A DNA stretch of 60,647 nt, taken from UM-FILTER-47-13 sp964445195. Lineage in GTDB: Bacteria > Pseudomonadota > Alphaproteobacteria > Micavibrionales > Micavibrionaceae. Under the pieces are notes generated by a model that did not search any database, was not told the origin of the DNA, and saw nothing but the letters and a program-made list of their open reading frames with translations. This document shows positions 47,301 through 55,344 of this stretch, piece after piece. Every line of letters begins with the position of its first letter. Position 1 is the first letter of the stretch. Position numbers and translations under genes: made by a program. The stretch is taken from positions 1-60,647 of the forward strand of contig CAYUKA010000014.1 of the NCBI GenBank assembly GCA_964445195.1, written 5' to 3'.

Positions 47301-47326
47301 GGATAGGAATTGGAAAGGTGGATTAA
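44306..47326 (+). CDS. Secreted triple-LamG/DUF1566 protein
   Basis: 1006 residues; GGGGGAGGG lies eight bases before the ATG. The signal peptide is unusually long (about 59 residues, ending S-A-N-A) and partly encoded by a palindrome. A two-cysteine module is at 60-92. Three LamG/concanavalin-like domains follow (about 103-310, 318-530 and 565-785), each opening G-L-V-x-Y/H-W-x-L-D-E and closing D-D-V-R-I-Y-x-R-x-L. A DUF1566 domain (about 798-967) and a last two-cysteine module (972-1006) complete it. LamG domains usually bind glycans or proteins, often with calcium; here they suggest lectin-like surface recognition. Confidence 0.82.
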   Translation: MRTVLHRLQKFIEAVIARFMRAIHGVVFSWITRTNRVMTVLLLTLIVVCGGLPITSANACSGPGGQEGEVIYNSAHGVLQYCDSNNWIAMVGADPDDAEGPTNGLVGYWKLDEQSGTTAADELGNNDGTMQGGLTGSDSVAGLVGTALQLDDFNDVITVPHAADFDLVGDLTLSLWFRRLTSHGGLVSKGASDNSAWNYGVYMSASNYLIFYSDDTVPTSVSSNTTITDTDWHHVVVTREGNDVTIYLDGIVEASGTMAGAFGTDSFDVHIGKSGDIFSGDTFGGTIDDVRIYDRALTAQEVVRLYNTHAIEKATEIVTDGLVAYWRLDETSGTIIDSVGTNNGTGQNGIQYASTGIIGTAMGFDGDNDKIEVASGGSIDNLESHTYSAWIYPITYGETDDGIIMENGNGAKQMRLFNDSGEQSIRVNVGASTDAFANGVNNAIALNTWQHVAYTFDNTGDRIPHIYVNGQRIATSSEGAASGGIDPDSSNDMVMGADSGTTGRAFKGRIDDVRIYDRALSADEVEKLAQSRAYAVRYNEAWRTPEFFDGNRWISMAAAWDTISDGLVGHWKLDETTGTIAADSSGNGNDGTMSNGLDADNDSAIGAVGRAIRFEGTAFENELNVAHDAVFSPDDFSLAAWIYVEADDGQQAYNIINKEENTGNRYGMDVNFPEEALRCYNDVASTSVIIQSANNSISFGRWHHVVCRYDTTNEEISIYIDGVQAATPVATGGLATQKNTEDLNIGYRHNIGGPWKEDYFNGMIDDVRIYSRVLTTDEITTLYNMGAPVGANTALPQGCPNIGDVCDDGTVYAGTSPDGSVAMFTTPADAPGGDIYTWNDGSTNWANVMAQCTTIQPTCETGAANTALLLGLDGSGTPAPYDAAEYCGALGAHGSDDWYLPSRDELDVLHTNKVAIGNFDTDGADSWYWTSSERNNFPAWGQRFSDGGQSESVNKDSPLRLRCVRKGAAPRCASPYGVAGSMIYNDDANVLQYCDGARWIGIGKVD
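44346..44423. repeat. Palindromic element inside the LamG signal-peptide region
   Basis: The ends CCGTCATTGCACG and CGTGTAATGACGG pair at 12 of 13 positions. It lies inside the gene starting at 44306 and encodes residues about 14-39, just before the hydrophobic core of the signal peptide. A subfamily different from the CGTCATTGCGAG elements. Confidence 0.8.
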
Positions 47327-47337
47327 CGGGCTGCCTG

Positions 47338-47365
47338 GTCCCGAAGCGGCGTAGCCGCGTGGGAC
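47338..47365. repeat. Short palindrome between LamG genes
   Basis: GTCCC, GCGGC, GCCGC and GGGAC form a nested inverted repeat just after the stop of the gene at 44306. It might act as a terminator-like structure, but no T run follows. Confidence 0.6.
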
Positions 47366-47394
47366 AAAAGGCCAGCCAAGAAACGTGATCAGGA

Positions 47395-50300
47395 ATGAGT
47401 GAAGACGTGAAACATAGTCAAAGCCGTCATTGCGAGGCGGCGCAACCAACGAAGCAATCCATGCGGCGTATGGATTGCTCTTTTAGTGCAAAGCGACAAA
47501 GTCGCGCGCGCCACAACGCCCATGTAGCTTTGCTATTTCGGGCGCGTATTGTCGGCGTTTTACGCCTTCTCGCAATGACGTTTGTTTTTGTCTGTTTACT
47601 GTCGACCGTCTACAGTCTGCCCGCCCATGCCGCATGCTCCAGCCCTGCCGGTAGCGCAGGCATGATTATTTACAATCCGGATTACCTGCAGATGCAATAT
47701 TGCGATGGCACGGACTGGATCAAAATGGGGCCGACGCCTTATGTGCAGAACGCGGTTACATTGGACGGCGATTATTTGCGCAATAACAGCTGGTCTGGTC
47801 CGACAAGTACAACAATGTGGACGGGGAGCTTCTGGTTCAGACAGGATGCTGCCGGCGTTGGTAGCGATTACGACCGTTTGCTGGAAAGTGGCTCTGGTGA
47901 AACGATTGATGTAACAATCGACCAGAATTCCAGCGATGAACTTATTTTCGGAGCGACAAATGACAGTGGTACAACTGTTCTGACTATCCGCACTGATGGC
48001 ATTTCCGACTCTGACTGGCATCATGTTGTATTTAGCGTCGACTTAAGCGACACAAACAGGCGCCACATTTATGTTGATGACGTTGACAGGCTTACAACGG
48101 TCAATATCTACAACACTGCGGAGACGATGAGCTTTAACATGAGCGATCTCGGTATCGGTGCAGAGCCGGACACGGGCACCAATCCGGTTGATATGGATAT
48201 CGCTGATTTCTGGCAGGGTTTCGGCACTTATATCGATCTCTCCGTCGAAGAAAACCGCCGCCGCTTTATTAATGAAAAAGGCATGCCGGTTGATCTGGGC
48301 GCGGACGGCAGCAATGTGACCGGCGAAGCGCCCGAAATCTTCCTGTCCGGGGATACGGCGGATTGGCATACTAACAAAGGCTCTGGGGACGGTTTTACCG
48401 AGAACGGCACTCTCACCGGTGCTGCGACAACCCCGTTGACAGTTCCCAGGGGTGATTTCACGACCGGTCTGCTTGGGCACTGGACGCTTGATGAAACCAC
48501 AGGCACCACGGCAACCGACAGCGCCGGTAGCAATAACGGTACCATGGAGGGCGGCCTTAATGCCGCTGACCATGCAGTCACAGGTGTGCGTGATGGGGCA
48601 CTGGACTTTGATGCCAATGATGACCGGATTAATGTTGGCAGCGCTGCGGGCATTGATAATTTGTTTGCCGGGGGCGGAACAATTTCGGCATGGATTTATC
48701 CTGAAGGCTGGGGCGAAGGTACATATGGCAGGATCATTAATAAAACAGACGGGGGCGGCTTATCCGGTTTCAGTTTTAATCTGAATGAAACAGGGAATGC
48801 GCCGAATTATAACATTGCTTTTTCTCATGACTTTTCGACGGACTGGGGGGCATGGCGTGCGCCAGAGAACTCAATAGCGCTGAATGAATGGCAGCATGTG
48901 GTTGTGACATATGACAGAGATAACCCCGCGAATGACCCGGCTATCTATATAAACGGCATTAGCCAAACTCTTGTCGAAGGGCAGACGCCGGGCGGAAGCG
49001 CCGATTCCGATGCTGCGTTTGATATGATTATTGGCGGGAATAATGGAGCGAACAGATCATTTGATGGGTTTATCGATGACGTTCGTATTTACGACCGCGC
49101 TTTGTCCGCACAGGATGTGAAGGCGCTGTATGTCAACAGCGACAGATATTGCGAAACCCCGGATGGCGCACGCGGCAACATCATCTATAACCGCGATGAA
49201 AATACAATGCAGTTTTGCAATGGCGTGTACTGGGTCAGTATGAACCCGATCATCGAACCGACGGACGGCCTTGTCGGCCACTGGAAACTGGATGAGATGA
49301 CCGGTACGACGGCCGAAAACGCGGCGAACCCCGGCACATATGACGGGACAATGACGGACGGCCTTGATGCAGGCAATGATTCCATAGCGGGCATTGTCGG
49401 TACGGCTCTCGATTTTGACGGCACCAACGATAATATTGACGTGGCCGATCCGGGTTCAATCTTTTCAGATGCGCCCATGACCGTCGCCGGCTGGATTTAT
49501 ATGGATCAGTCGGCCAGCACAAAAGGCAGTGACCATAATATACTAAGACGAAGAGCCGAGGACGGCGTTTGGTATATTTATACTCTTTTTGTTGATGATG
49601 CCAACGATCAACTGTCATTGGATATAAAAGACACAGACGATCAGAGCAATCACAACCTTCGCAGCGATGCCGCCCTGAACGCGCAGGAGTGGTATCACTG
49701 GGCCGTCAAAGTCGATGCCGGCTATAATGTCACATTGTATATTAATGGTGTGGCACAGGCCGATACGGAAACGATGTCATCGGACATATATAATGGAAAT
49801 GGTTCAAATAACAAGATTGTTATAGGAACATCCAATGGCTTTGGACAGTCACCGGTTGACGGCATTCTTGACGATATCCGCTATTATAACCGTGCGCTGA
49901 GCGCTGATGAAGTACTCGATCTTTATAAATGGACCGGCGGTAACAAGGCTGGCAGTACAACGGAAGGGCTGGTTGGCCACTGGCCTTTGGATGAAGCGGC
50001 CGACAGTACGACGGTGGCTGATCTGGCAGGCGGCAATAGCGGCACGGAAAGCGGCGGCGTGGTTTTCGGTTCTGCCGGGCAAATCGGTTTTGCTGCCGAA
50101 TTTGACGGCAATGATGATTATATTGATCTAAGCGTCATGAATCCGCGAGCTTATACGTCTCTGACTTTAAGTGCGTGGTATAAATCAACCGATACCAGCG
50201 TTGTTGACGATCAGTACATATACGCACATAACGACAGTAATGTTGACTTTGTTTTGTTTGGTCCGACAGATGATGGCGGAAACGCAGACCGGTTGCGGAT

Positions 50301-51459
50301 CGGTTTCGATTTGGGAAATGCCGGTGACGATATGCATTACGGCACTTCAGACGTTGTTGACCAGACGTGGCATCACCTGGCAGCGGTGCGCGATACAGCG
50401 GCAAACGAGATAAGGGTTTATGTCGACGGTGTTAGAGAGAGTGCTGGCGTAGATGCCTTTTCCGGCGCGCCGATTACGGTTGATGGTGAAGGCCCTTTCT
50501 TAGGAGACTGGCCCGGAAATACTGAGCAGGTGAAAGGGCTTCTTGACGATGTGCGTTTCTATGACCGCGCTTTAAGTGATTCTGAAATAAGCGCCATCTA
50601 TAACGCCGGCCTGCTTGGCCTGACAGCACAGGATTGCACGAACCCGAACGGGATTGAGGGCATGATGATTTTCAACCCCGATCATAATGCTATGCAGTTC
50701 TGCGACGGGCGGCAATGGGTCGCGATCAAGGGCCACGGCAATGTCGGCGGTCCGGACCCGGTGGGAGAGGTGACGTGCGCCGATTCCGGCGTGACGGTCA
50801 GTAACGTACAATACGGGTCGCAAGGCGCGGCTGTTCCTTTCACGGGCTATACGATATCCAGCTACGCGGTACCTGAAATCGCCAATGGCGACATGCTTAT
50901 TGTGGGTCTTGCCATAGAAGACGATAATGCCGGTCCGCCGACGATCAGCTCGGTCACTTTTAATGGCACGAATATGACTCAGGCGGTTTACAAGTCATCG
51001 GATTCCGGTTCGGACAAAGTTTCGGCAATTTATTATCTGGCCGGGCAAAGCGGTACGACAGGCGATATCGTTGTGACGCTGAACCAGGGTGTCGAGGCGC
51101 TTATGGTCGGGGCGCTGAGTGCCTCATGTATCAAAGACCAGGCGCCGGAGGCGACGGCCACGGCCGGAACGCCGTCAAGTCAGGCGGGGCTGAGCCTGAA
51201 TATTACAACGGTGACTGACGGCGCCTTTATTGTCGACAGCTTTGAGCACGGCGCCAGCGCGGCGCCGTCTATGGCCGTAACGGAAGGTCCGGACCAGGTG
51301 GAGCTGTTTACGCTCAATTCGGCAAGTTCCGCGACCTCTGCACAGGGCATGAGCTACCGCATCGGCGGCAGTGCCGGCTCTCATGCAATGGGCTGGACGT
51401 CCGGCGCTGCTAACCACCACGCATTGACCGCCGCGGCATTCGAGGTGATAACGGATTAG
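47395..51459 (+). CDS. Secreted LamG-repeat protein (1354 aa)
   Basis: A very long signal region (about 79 residues, ending P-A-H-A) is largely encoded by a palindromic element. Alternative starts are the GTG at 47407 (AGGA ten bases upstream) and the ATG at 47575 at the end of the repeat. Two-cysteine modules are at about 81-111, 585-617 and 1080-1112. LamG-like domains are at about 115-300 (divergent), 355-580, 620-840 and 855-1075. The C-terminal 230 residues are a beta-rich domain of unknown family (V-T-F-N-G-T-N-M-T near residue 1190). No membrane anchor. Probably exported and surface bound with the neighbouring products. Confidence 0.78.
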   Translation: MSEDVKHSQSRHCEAAQPTKQSMRRMDCSFSAKRQSRARHNAHVALLFRARIVGVLRLLAMTFVFVCLLSTVYSLPAHAACSSPAGSAGMIIYNPDYLQMQYCDGTDWIKMGPTPYVQNAVTLDGDYLRNNSWSGPTSTTMWTGSFWFRQDAAGVGSDYDRLLESGSGETIDVTIDQNSSDELIFGATNDSGTTVLTIRTDGISDSDWHHVVFSVDLSDTNRRHIYVDDVDRLTTVNIYNTAETMSFNMSDLGIGAEPDTGTNPVDMDIADFWQGFGTYIDLSVEENRRRFINEKGMPVDLGADGSNVTGEAPEIFLSGDTADWHTNKGSGDGFTENGTLTGAATTPLTVPRGDFTTGLLGHWTLDETTGTTATDSAGSNNGTMEGGLNAADHAVTGVRDGALDFDANDDRINVGSAAGIDNLFAGGGTISAWIYPEGWGEGTYGRIINKTDGGGLSGFSFNLNETGNAPNYNIAFSHDFSTDWGAWRAPENSIALNEWQHVVVTYDRDNPANDPAIYINGISQTLVEGQTPGGSADSDAAFDMIIGGNNGANRSFDGFIDDVRIYDRALSAQDVKALYVNSDRYCETPDGARGNIIYNRDENTMQFCNGVYWVSMNPIIEPTDGLVGHWKLDEMTGTTAENAANPGTYDGTMTDGLDAGNDSIAGIVGTALDFDGTNDNIDVADPGSIFSDAPMTVAGWIYMDQSASTKGSDHNILRRRAEDGVWYIYTLFVDDANDQLSLDIKDTDDQSNHNLRSDAALNAQEWYHWAVKVDAGYNVTLYINGVAQADTETMSSDIYNGNGSNNKIVIGTSNGFGQSPVDGILDDIRYYNRALSADEVLDLYKWTGGNKAGSTTEGLVGHWPLDEAADSTTVADLAGGNSGTESGGVVFGSAGQIGFAAEFDGNDDYIDLSVMNPRAYTSLTLSAWYKSTDTSVVDDQYIYAHNDSNVDFVLFGPTDDGGNADRLRIGFDLGNAGDDMHYGTSDVVDQTWHHLAAVRDTAANEIRVYVDGVRESAGVDAFSGAPITVDGEGPFLGDWPGNTEQVKGLLDDVRFYDRALSDSEISAIYNAGLLGLTAQDCTNPNGIEGMMIFNPDHNAMQFCDGRQWVAIKGHGNVGGPDPVGEVTCADSGVTVSNVQYGSQGAAVPFTGYTISSYAVPEIANGDMLIVGLAIEDDNAGPPTISSVTFNGTNMTQAVYKSSDSGSDKVSAIYYLAGQSGTTGDIVVTLNQGVEALMVGALSASCIKDQAPEATATAGTPSSQAGLSLNITTVTDGAFIVDSFEHGASAAPSMAVTEGPDQVELFTLNSASSATSAQGMSYRIGGSAGSHAMGWTSGAANHHALTAAAFEVITD
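47425..47580. repeat. Palindromic element (type CGTCATTGCG), longest copy, inside LamG gene
   Basis: Outer arms CGTCATTGCG and CGCAATGACG with inner GAAGCAATCCAT / ATGGATTGCTC. The centre carries an extra insertion rich in CAAAGC/GCTTTG and GCGCGC. It occupies codons 11-62 of the gene starting at 47395. Confidence 0.88.
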
Positions 51460-51460
51460 G

Positions 51461-54400
51461 ATGAATATGATAATGAGATTAAGAGATGACGGGATTATGA
51501 GAATGAGAGGCAAGGGGATTCCCCTCATCCCCTCATCCCTTCATTTCGTCATCTTCTTCCTTCTGGCTCTGGTTATCGCAGCGCCTACCGCCCACGCTGC
51601 CTGCTCCAGTCCGGACGGTGCTGCCGGCACACTGATTTATAATGAAGACCAGGCCGTGCCCCAATATTGCGACGGCAGCCAGTGGGTGGCGTTGGCCGCG
51701 CCGGCGCTTCCTGCAGGCTGCCCGAATATCGGCGACCTGTGTACGGACGGTTCCTATTATATCGGTCAGCTCAGTGGCAATAATATCTACGCGACTGATG
51801 CCGCCAGCCAGTCAAGCGAGACCTGGAACAACGGCACAGCGAACTGGACGGTGACAGGTTTTACCAGCTACACGGACGGCCCAGGTAATACGGCGGGACT
51901 TGTGGCGTTGGGTGATGCCGGATCGCCCTATGATGCGGCGGAATATTGCGATGGGCTTACAAACGTTCACGGCCACAGTGACTGGTATCTGCCGGCGCGG
52001 GATGAATTAGACTTATTCTGGAACGGCGGTTCGCCGGTGGCGGGTGTTCTGACGGACGGTACCTTTTACTGGGCGTCCACAGAGGGCAATGACTCCGATG
52101 CGTGGATACAGCGGTTCAGCAATGGCAGCCGGAATGGCGACCTTAAGAGCGACACAAGGGCCGTGCGCTGCGTGCGCCGTGCAGGTTATGTGGTCGCGGG
52201 CTCCACGGGCGATTTCACGACCGGGCTGGTCGGGCACTGGGAGTTGAATGAAACCGGCAATACCAGCACGGCGACCGACGCGGCTGGGGCGAATGACGGC
52301 ACGCTTACAAATTTCCCGGCGGATCCCACCAGTCGCTGGATAGATGGTGTAAGAGGCGGTGCGCTCGATTTCGTAGTTAGCGGCACCGGTTATGTGGATA
52401 TTGGCAGCAGTTTTGACATCGAAGATTCGAGCTTTACTGTCGCTGCATGGGCGAAGCGATTCAGTACGGGTGGTGCAACCCGACATATTTTCGTGACAGG
52501 GACGCCGGGCGGAGGACCTTATGATGTTCTTGAGTTTGGTTATAATGAGTCCGACAGTTTCGTGTGCCTGTTTTGGAATGACGACCTGATTACTCCTCAG
52601 GCATATACTGATTCTGATTGGCATTTCTGGGCATGCACTTACGATGCAGCTACAAATGAACGGACAATCTACCGGGATGGAGTAGAAGTTGTCAGTGACG
52701 TCGCTGCTGGTGATTTCAGCGGGACGGGAGCTACTTATATTGGTTACAACAGATATGACACAACCTACTTTGAAGGGCAAATCGACGATGTCCGCGTTTA
52801 CGACCGTGCGCTGAGCGCTGACGATGTCAAGGCGCTCTATCTGAACAGCGATAAATTCTGCCAGAACCCGGACGGCGCGCCGGGGCAGGTTCAATACAAT
52901 TACGGTGCGCGTTCACCCGTTTATTGCGACGGCGGGAGCTGGGTACGGCTGGCGCCGGAGGTCACCGGCCCGACTGAGGGGCTGGTTGGCTGGTGGAAGC
53001 TGGATGAAATCATCGGGACGACTTCATTAGATGTCGCAGGCAATAATGATGGCTCCCTTCTTGGCGGGATGGATGCCGCCAACGATCACAGCAGCGGCAT
53101 GATTGCATCGGCTCTTAATTTTGATGGCACAGACGATCGCATAGAGATCGGCAACCCGGCGGATGGATATCTCGATTTCGAAGCAGGACTGAACTTCACG
53201 CTTTCGGCATGGATAAACCCGGACAGCGTGGCTTCACAAGCGCGCATAATATCCAAAGGCCATTGGGGCTGGAGTGACGGCTACGCGATGTGGCTTGTTG
53301 CCGGGGGCGGGATAGGCTCTGGCGCGGCGGGGGGCACACAGGCAGAGTCCGTGGCATCGCAAACCGGGAATGTCATCACGGCCGGGCAGTGGCATCATGT
53401 CGTTTCGGTTATCAACCAGATCGATAAAACCGTCATCACCTATGTCGACGGTGTGGCTCAAACCCTGAGCCCGCGATCCGGTACCTGCGGCACAGGCGGG
53501 GGAACGATATTCGATTGGTCTGCTTGCACGAACATGGTCGCTTTCAGCAGTCACGCGCTGAACATTGGCGCTTCGCATACACCGGGCGAGTTTTTCGACG
53601 GCCGTATCGACGATGTCCGCATTTACAACCGCGCTCTGACGCTGGCTGAGATCACTGAATTGTATGAAATCGGCGCGGATCGCGGCCTGCTCGCCGATCC
53701 GTCGCTGGTGGCCTATTGGCCGTTAAACGAGAGTGGCGGCACCATGGCGACGGACTTCGCCGGTGATAATCTCGGGACACTGGAAAACGGTCCGATCTTC
53801 CAATCCACCGGCGGCCAGATCGGCGGCGCGGTCGAGTTTGATGGCAGCGATGACGTAATTCAGGTAGCCAATTCTGCAGCACTGGAGGACTTTGCGGAAC
53901 TGACCTTATCAGCATGGATATATCCTACAGCCGGGGGGCAAAGTGCCGGGTCGCGTATTATAAGTAAGTCAAACGGCGTTATCTCAGATGATTATCATTT
54001 GAGAATCAGTTCTAGCGACAGGGTCTGGATGCGTTTGACAACTGATATGGGAGAAGTGGGTCTAAGTGGAACCACGATACTAAGTCCTAATAACTGGTAT
54101 CATATCGCTGGCACGTGGGATGGGTCTTTCATGCGCCTTTATGTTGACGGTGCCGAAGATCAAACGCCGACTGCACAATCAGGCACAATCAATAAAAGTG
54201 GTACGCCTTTGACATTAGGGGCTCATAATGACTCGCCAACAGATCGACGTTTTACCGGCCTTATCGACGATGCCCGCATCTATAGCCGCGCCCTGACGGC
54301 TGATGAAATTGATGAAATCTACCAGGCTGGATTACTAGGGCTAGCGGCGCAGGACTGTACCAGTCCGAATGGCGCTGAAGGGATGATGATTTTCAATCTG

Positions 54401-54955
54401 GATGAAAACGCACCGCAATATTGTGATGGTTCGCAGTGGGTGATTTTGGGCAAGACATTGCCTACGCTGTCGATTAATGCCTGTACCGGCACAACAATGC
54501 CACCGGCAATTGGCGAAGCATGTACGGATGGTAGTATTTTTGCAGGCGATACGAATTTATATGTCACGAACATCAATCAAAGTATATCGACTCAATGGAA
54601 GGCCACTGCGGGCAATGATGACATTAATCCTGATTCATTGTCTGATGGTCAAGCCAACCGTACAAATATTACCGTGCCTATAGTGGATTTAATTGCCATG
54701 AACATTTGCGAAACACTTAGCCTGCATACTCATTCCGATTGGTATTTGCCGTCACTTGATGAAGCCACTGTACTTTATACAAACAGGGCGGCTATTGATG
54801 CCAGCGCGGCAGGCCCCTTTGATACGGCGGGCTTCTGGACGTCTTCGGAGGGAGATGCAAATCAAGCACATATAGCGGATTTTTCTGGCGGCTCCTATTT
54901 AGAGGGCAAGACTGTCGGGGGCTACTCTGTGCGCTGTGTGCGAAGGGGGCTATAA
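51461..54955 (+). CDS. Secreted LamG/DUF1566 protein (1164 aa)
   Basis: Begins one base after the previous stop. The signal peptide ends A-P-T-A-H-A (about residue 46). The order is a two-cysteine module (about 47-78), DUF1566 (about 80-242, H-S-D-W-Y-L-P-A-R-D-E-L), LamG 1 (250-460), module (466-500), LamG 2 (505-740), LamG 3 (745-960), module (965-1000) and a second DUF1566 (1005-1164, ending R-C-V-R-R). It combines the domain sets of the three neighbours. The run of four co-directional genes after the fibre suggests one operon. Confidence 0.8.
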   Translation: MNMIMRLRDDGIMRMRGKGIPLIPSSLHFVIFFLLALVIAAPTAHAACSSPDGAAGTLIYNEDQAVPQYCDGSQWVALAAPALPAGCPNIGDLCTDGSYYIGQLSGNNIYATDAASQSSETWNNGTANWTVTGFTSYTDGPGNTAGLVALGDAGSPYDAAEYCDGLTNVHGHSDWYLPARDELDLFWNGGSPVAGVLTDGTFYWASTEGNDSDAWIQRFSNGSRNGDLKSDTRAVRCVRRAGYVVAGSTGDFTTGLVGHWELNETGNTSTATDAAGANDGTLTNFPADPTSRWIDGVRGGALDFVVSGTGYVDIGSSFDIEDSSFTVAAWAKRFSTGGATRHIFVTGTPGGGPYDVLEFGYNESDSFVCLFWNDDLITPQAYTDSDWHFWACTYDAATNERTIYRDGVEVVSDVAAGDFSGTGATYIGYNRYDTTYFEGQIDDVRVYDRALSADDVKALYLNSDKFCQNPDGAPGQVQYNYGARSPVYCDGGSWVRLAPEVTGPTEGLVGWWKLDEIIGTTSLDVAGNNDGSLLGGMDAANDHSSGMIASALNFDGTDDRIEIGNPADGYLDFEAGLNFTLSAWINPDSVASQARIISKGHWGWSDGYAMWLVAGGGIGSGAAGGTQAESVASQTGNVITAGQWHHVVSVINQIDKTVITYVDGVAQTLSPRSGTCGTGGGTIFDWSACTNMVAFSSHALNIGASHTPGEFFDGRIDDVRIYNRALTLAEITELYEIGADRGLLADPSLVAYWPLNESGGTMATDFAGDNLGTLENGPIFQSTGGQIGGAVEFDGSDDVIQVANSAALEDFAELTLSAWIYPTAGGQSAGSRIISKSNGVISDDYHLRISSSDRVWMRLTTDMGEVGLSGTTILSPNNWYHIAGTWDGSFMRLYVDGAEDQTPTAQSGTINKSGTPLTLGAHNDSPTDRRFTGLIDDARIYSRALTADEIDEIYQAGLLGLAAQDCTSPNGAEGMMIFNLDENAPQYCDGSQWVILGKTLPTLSINACTGTTMPPAIGEACTDGSIFAGDTNLYVTNINQSISTQWKATAGNDDINPDSLSDGQANRTNITVPIVDLIAMNICETLSLHTHSDWYLPSLDEATVLYTNRAAIDASAAGPFDTAGFWTSSEGDANQAHIADFSGGSYLEGKTVGGYSVRCVRRGL
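51485..51553. repeat. Imperfect palindrome in the signal-peptide region of the fourth gene
   Basis: The outer arms GATGACG and CGTCATC are exact inverses. Between them a purine-rich left half (AGGCAAGGGGA) faces a pyrimidine-rich right half (TCCCCTCATCCC). It encodes residues about 9-31 of the protein starting at 51461. Confidence 0.65.
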
Positions 54956-55344
54956 GCATGAAGCGAAACGGGTGTGAGCATAGTGATTTAACAAAGATAT
55001 CATTGCGAGAGGGCCGTCAGGCTGCTCAGGCATTTCATCCGGCGCATGAATTACCGCATAATAACAATCAGGCGGACAATGGTATGATCGAACAAAAGTT
55101 CGAGCCGTCTGGCCGCAGCCCGTGGGGCAGGGGCCTGTTCTGATTTTTTACAGTCTTGTTCGGACAGCTTCGGAGGTCGTCATTACACGGCTTGTAAGCC
55201 TGCCCCGGACTTGATCCGGGGTGTATCTATGGCAAAGTTCAGGTATCAACAGATTGTACGCATAAAGCGTGCAATGATGGGCTTTGGGCAGAAGCGTACA
55301 ATGACGACTGTTGAACAAATATCCGGTTCTTTATAGGAGCGGCT
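54956..55344. other. Repeat-filled gap after the LamG cluster
   Basis: It holds a half-element (ATCATTGCGAGAG at about 54999) close behind the stop of the last LamG gene, and the complete palindrome at 55178. A 61-codon frame at 54958-55143 has no recognisable features and starts much like the other repeat-overlapped genes; it may be the stub of a lost fifth gene. I see no intact gene. Confidence 0.5.
55178..55306. repeat. Palindromic element next to the RAYT transposase
   Basis: The ends CGTCATTACACG and CGTACAATGACG pair imperfectly. It contains the inner palindrome CCCGGACTTGATCCGGG and a second GCATAAAGCGTGCAATGA unit like the one at 44346. It lies 38 bases beyond the 3' end of the transposase-like gene. 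Confidence 0.8.
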
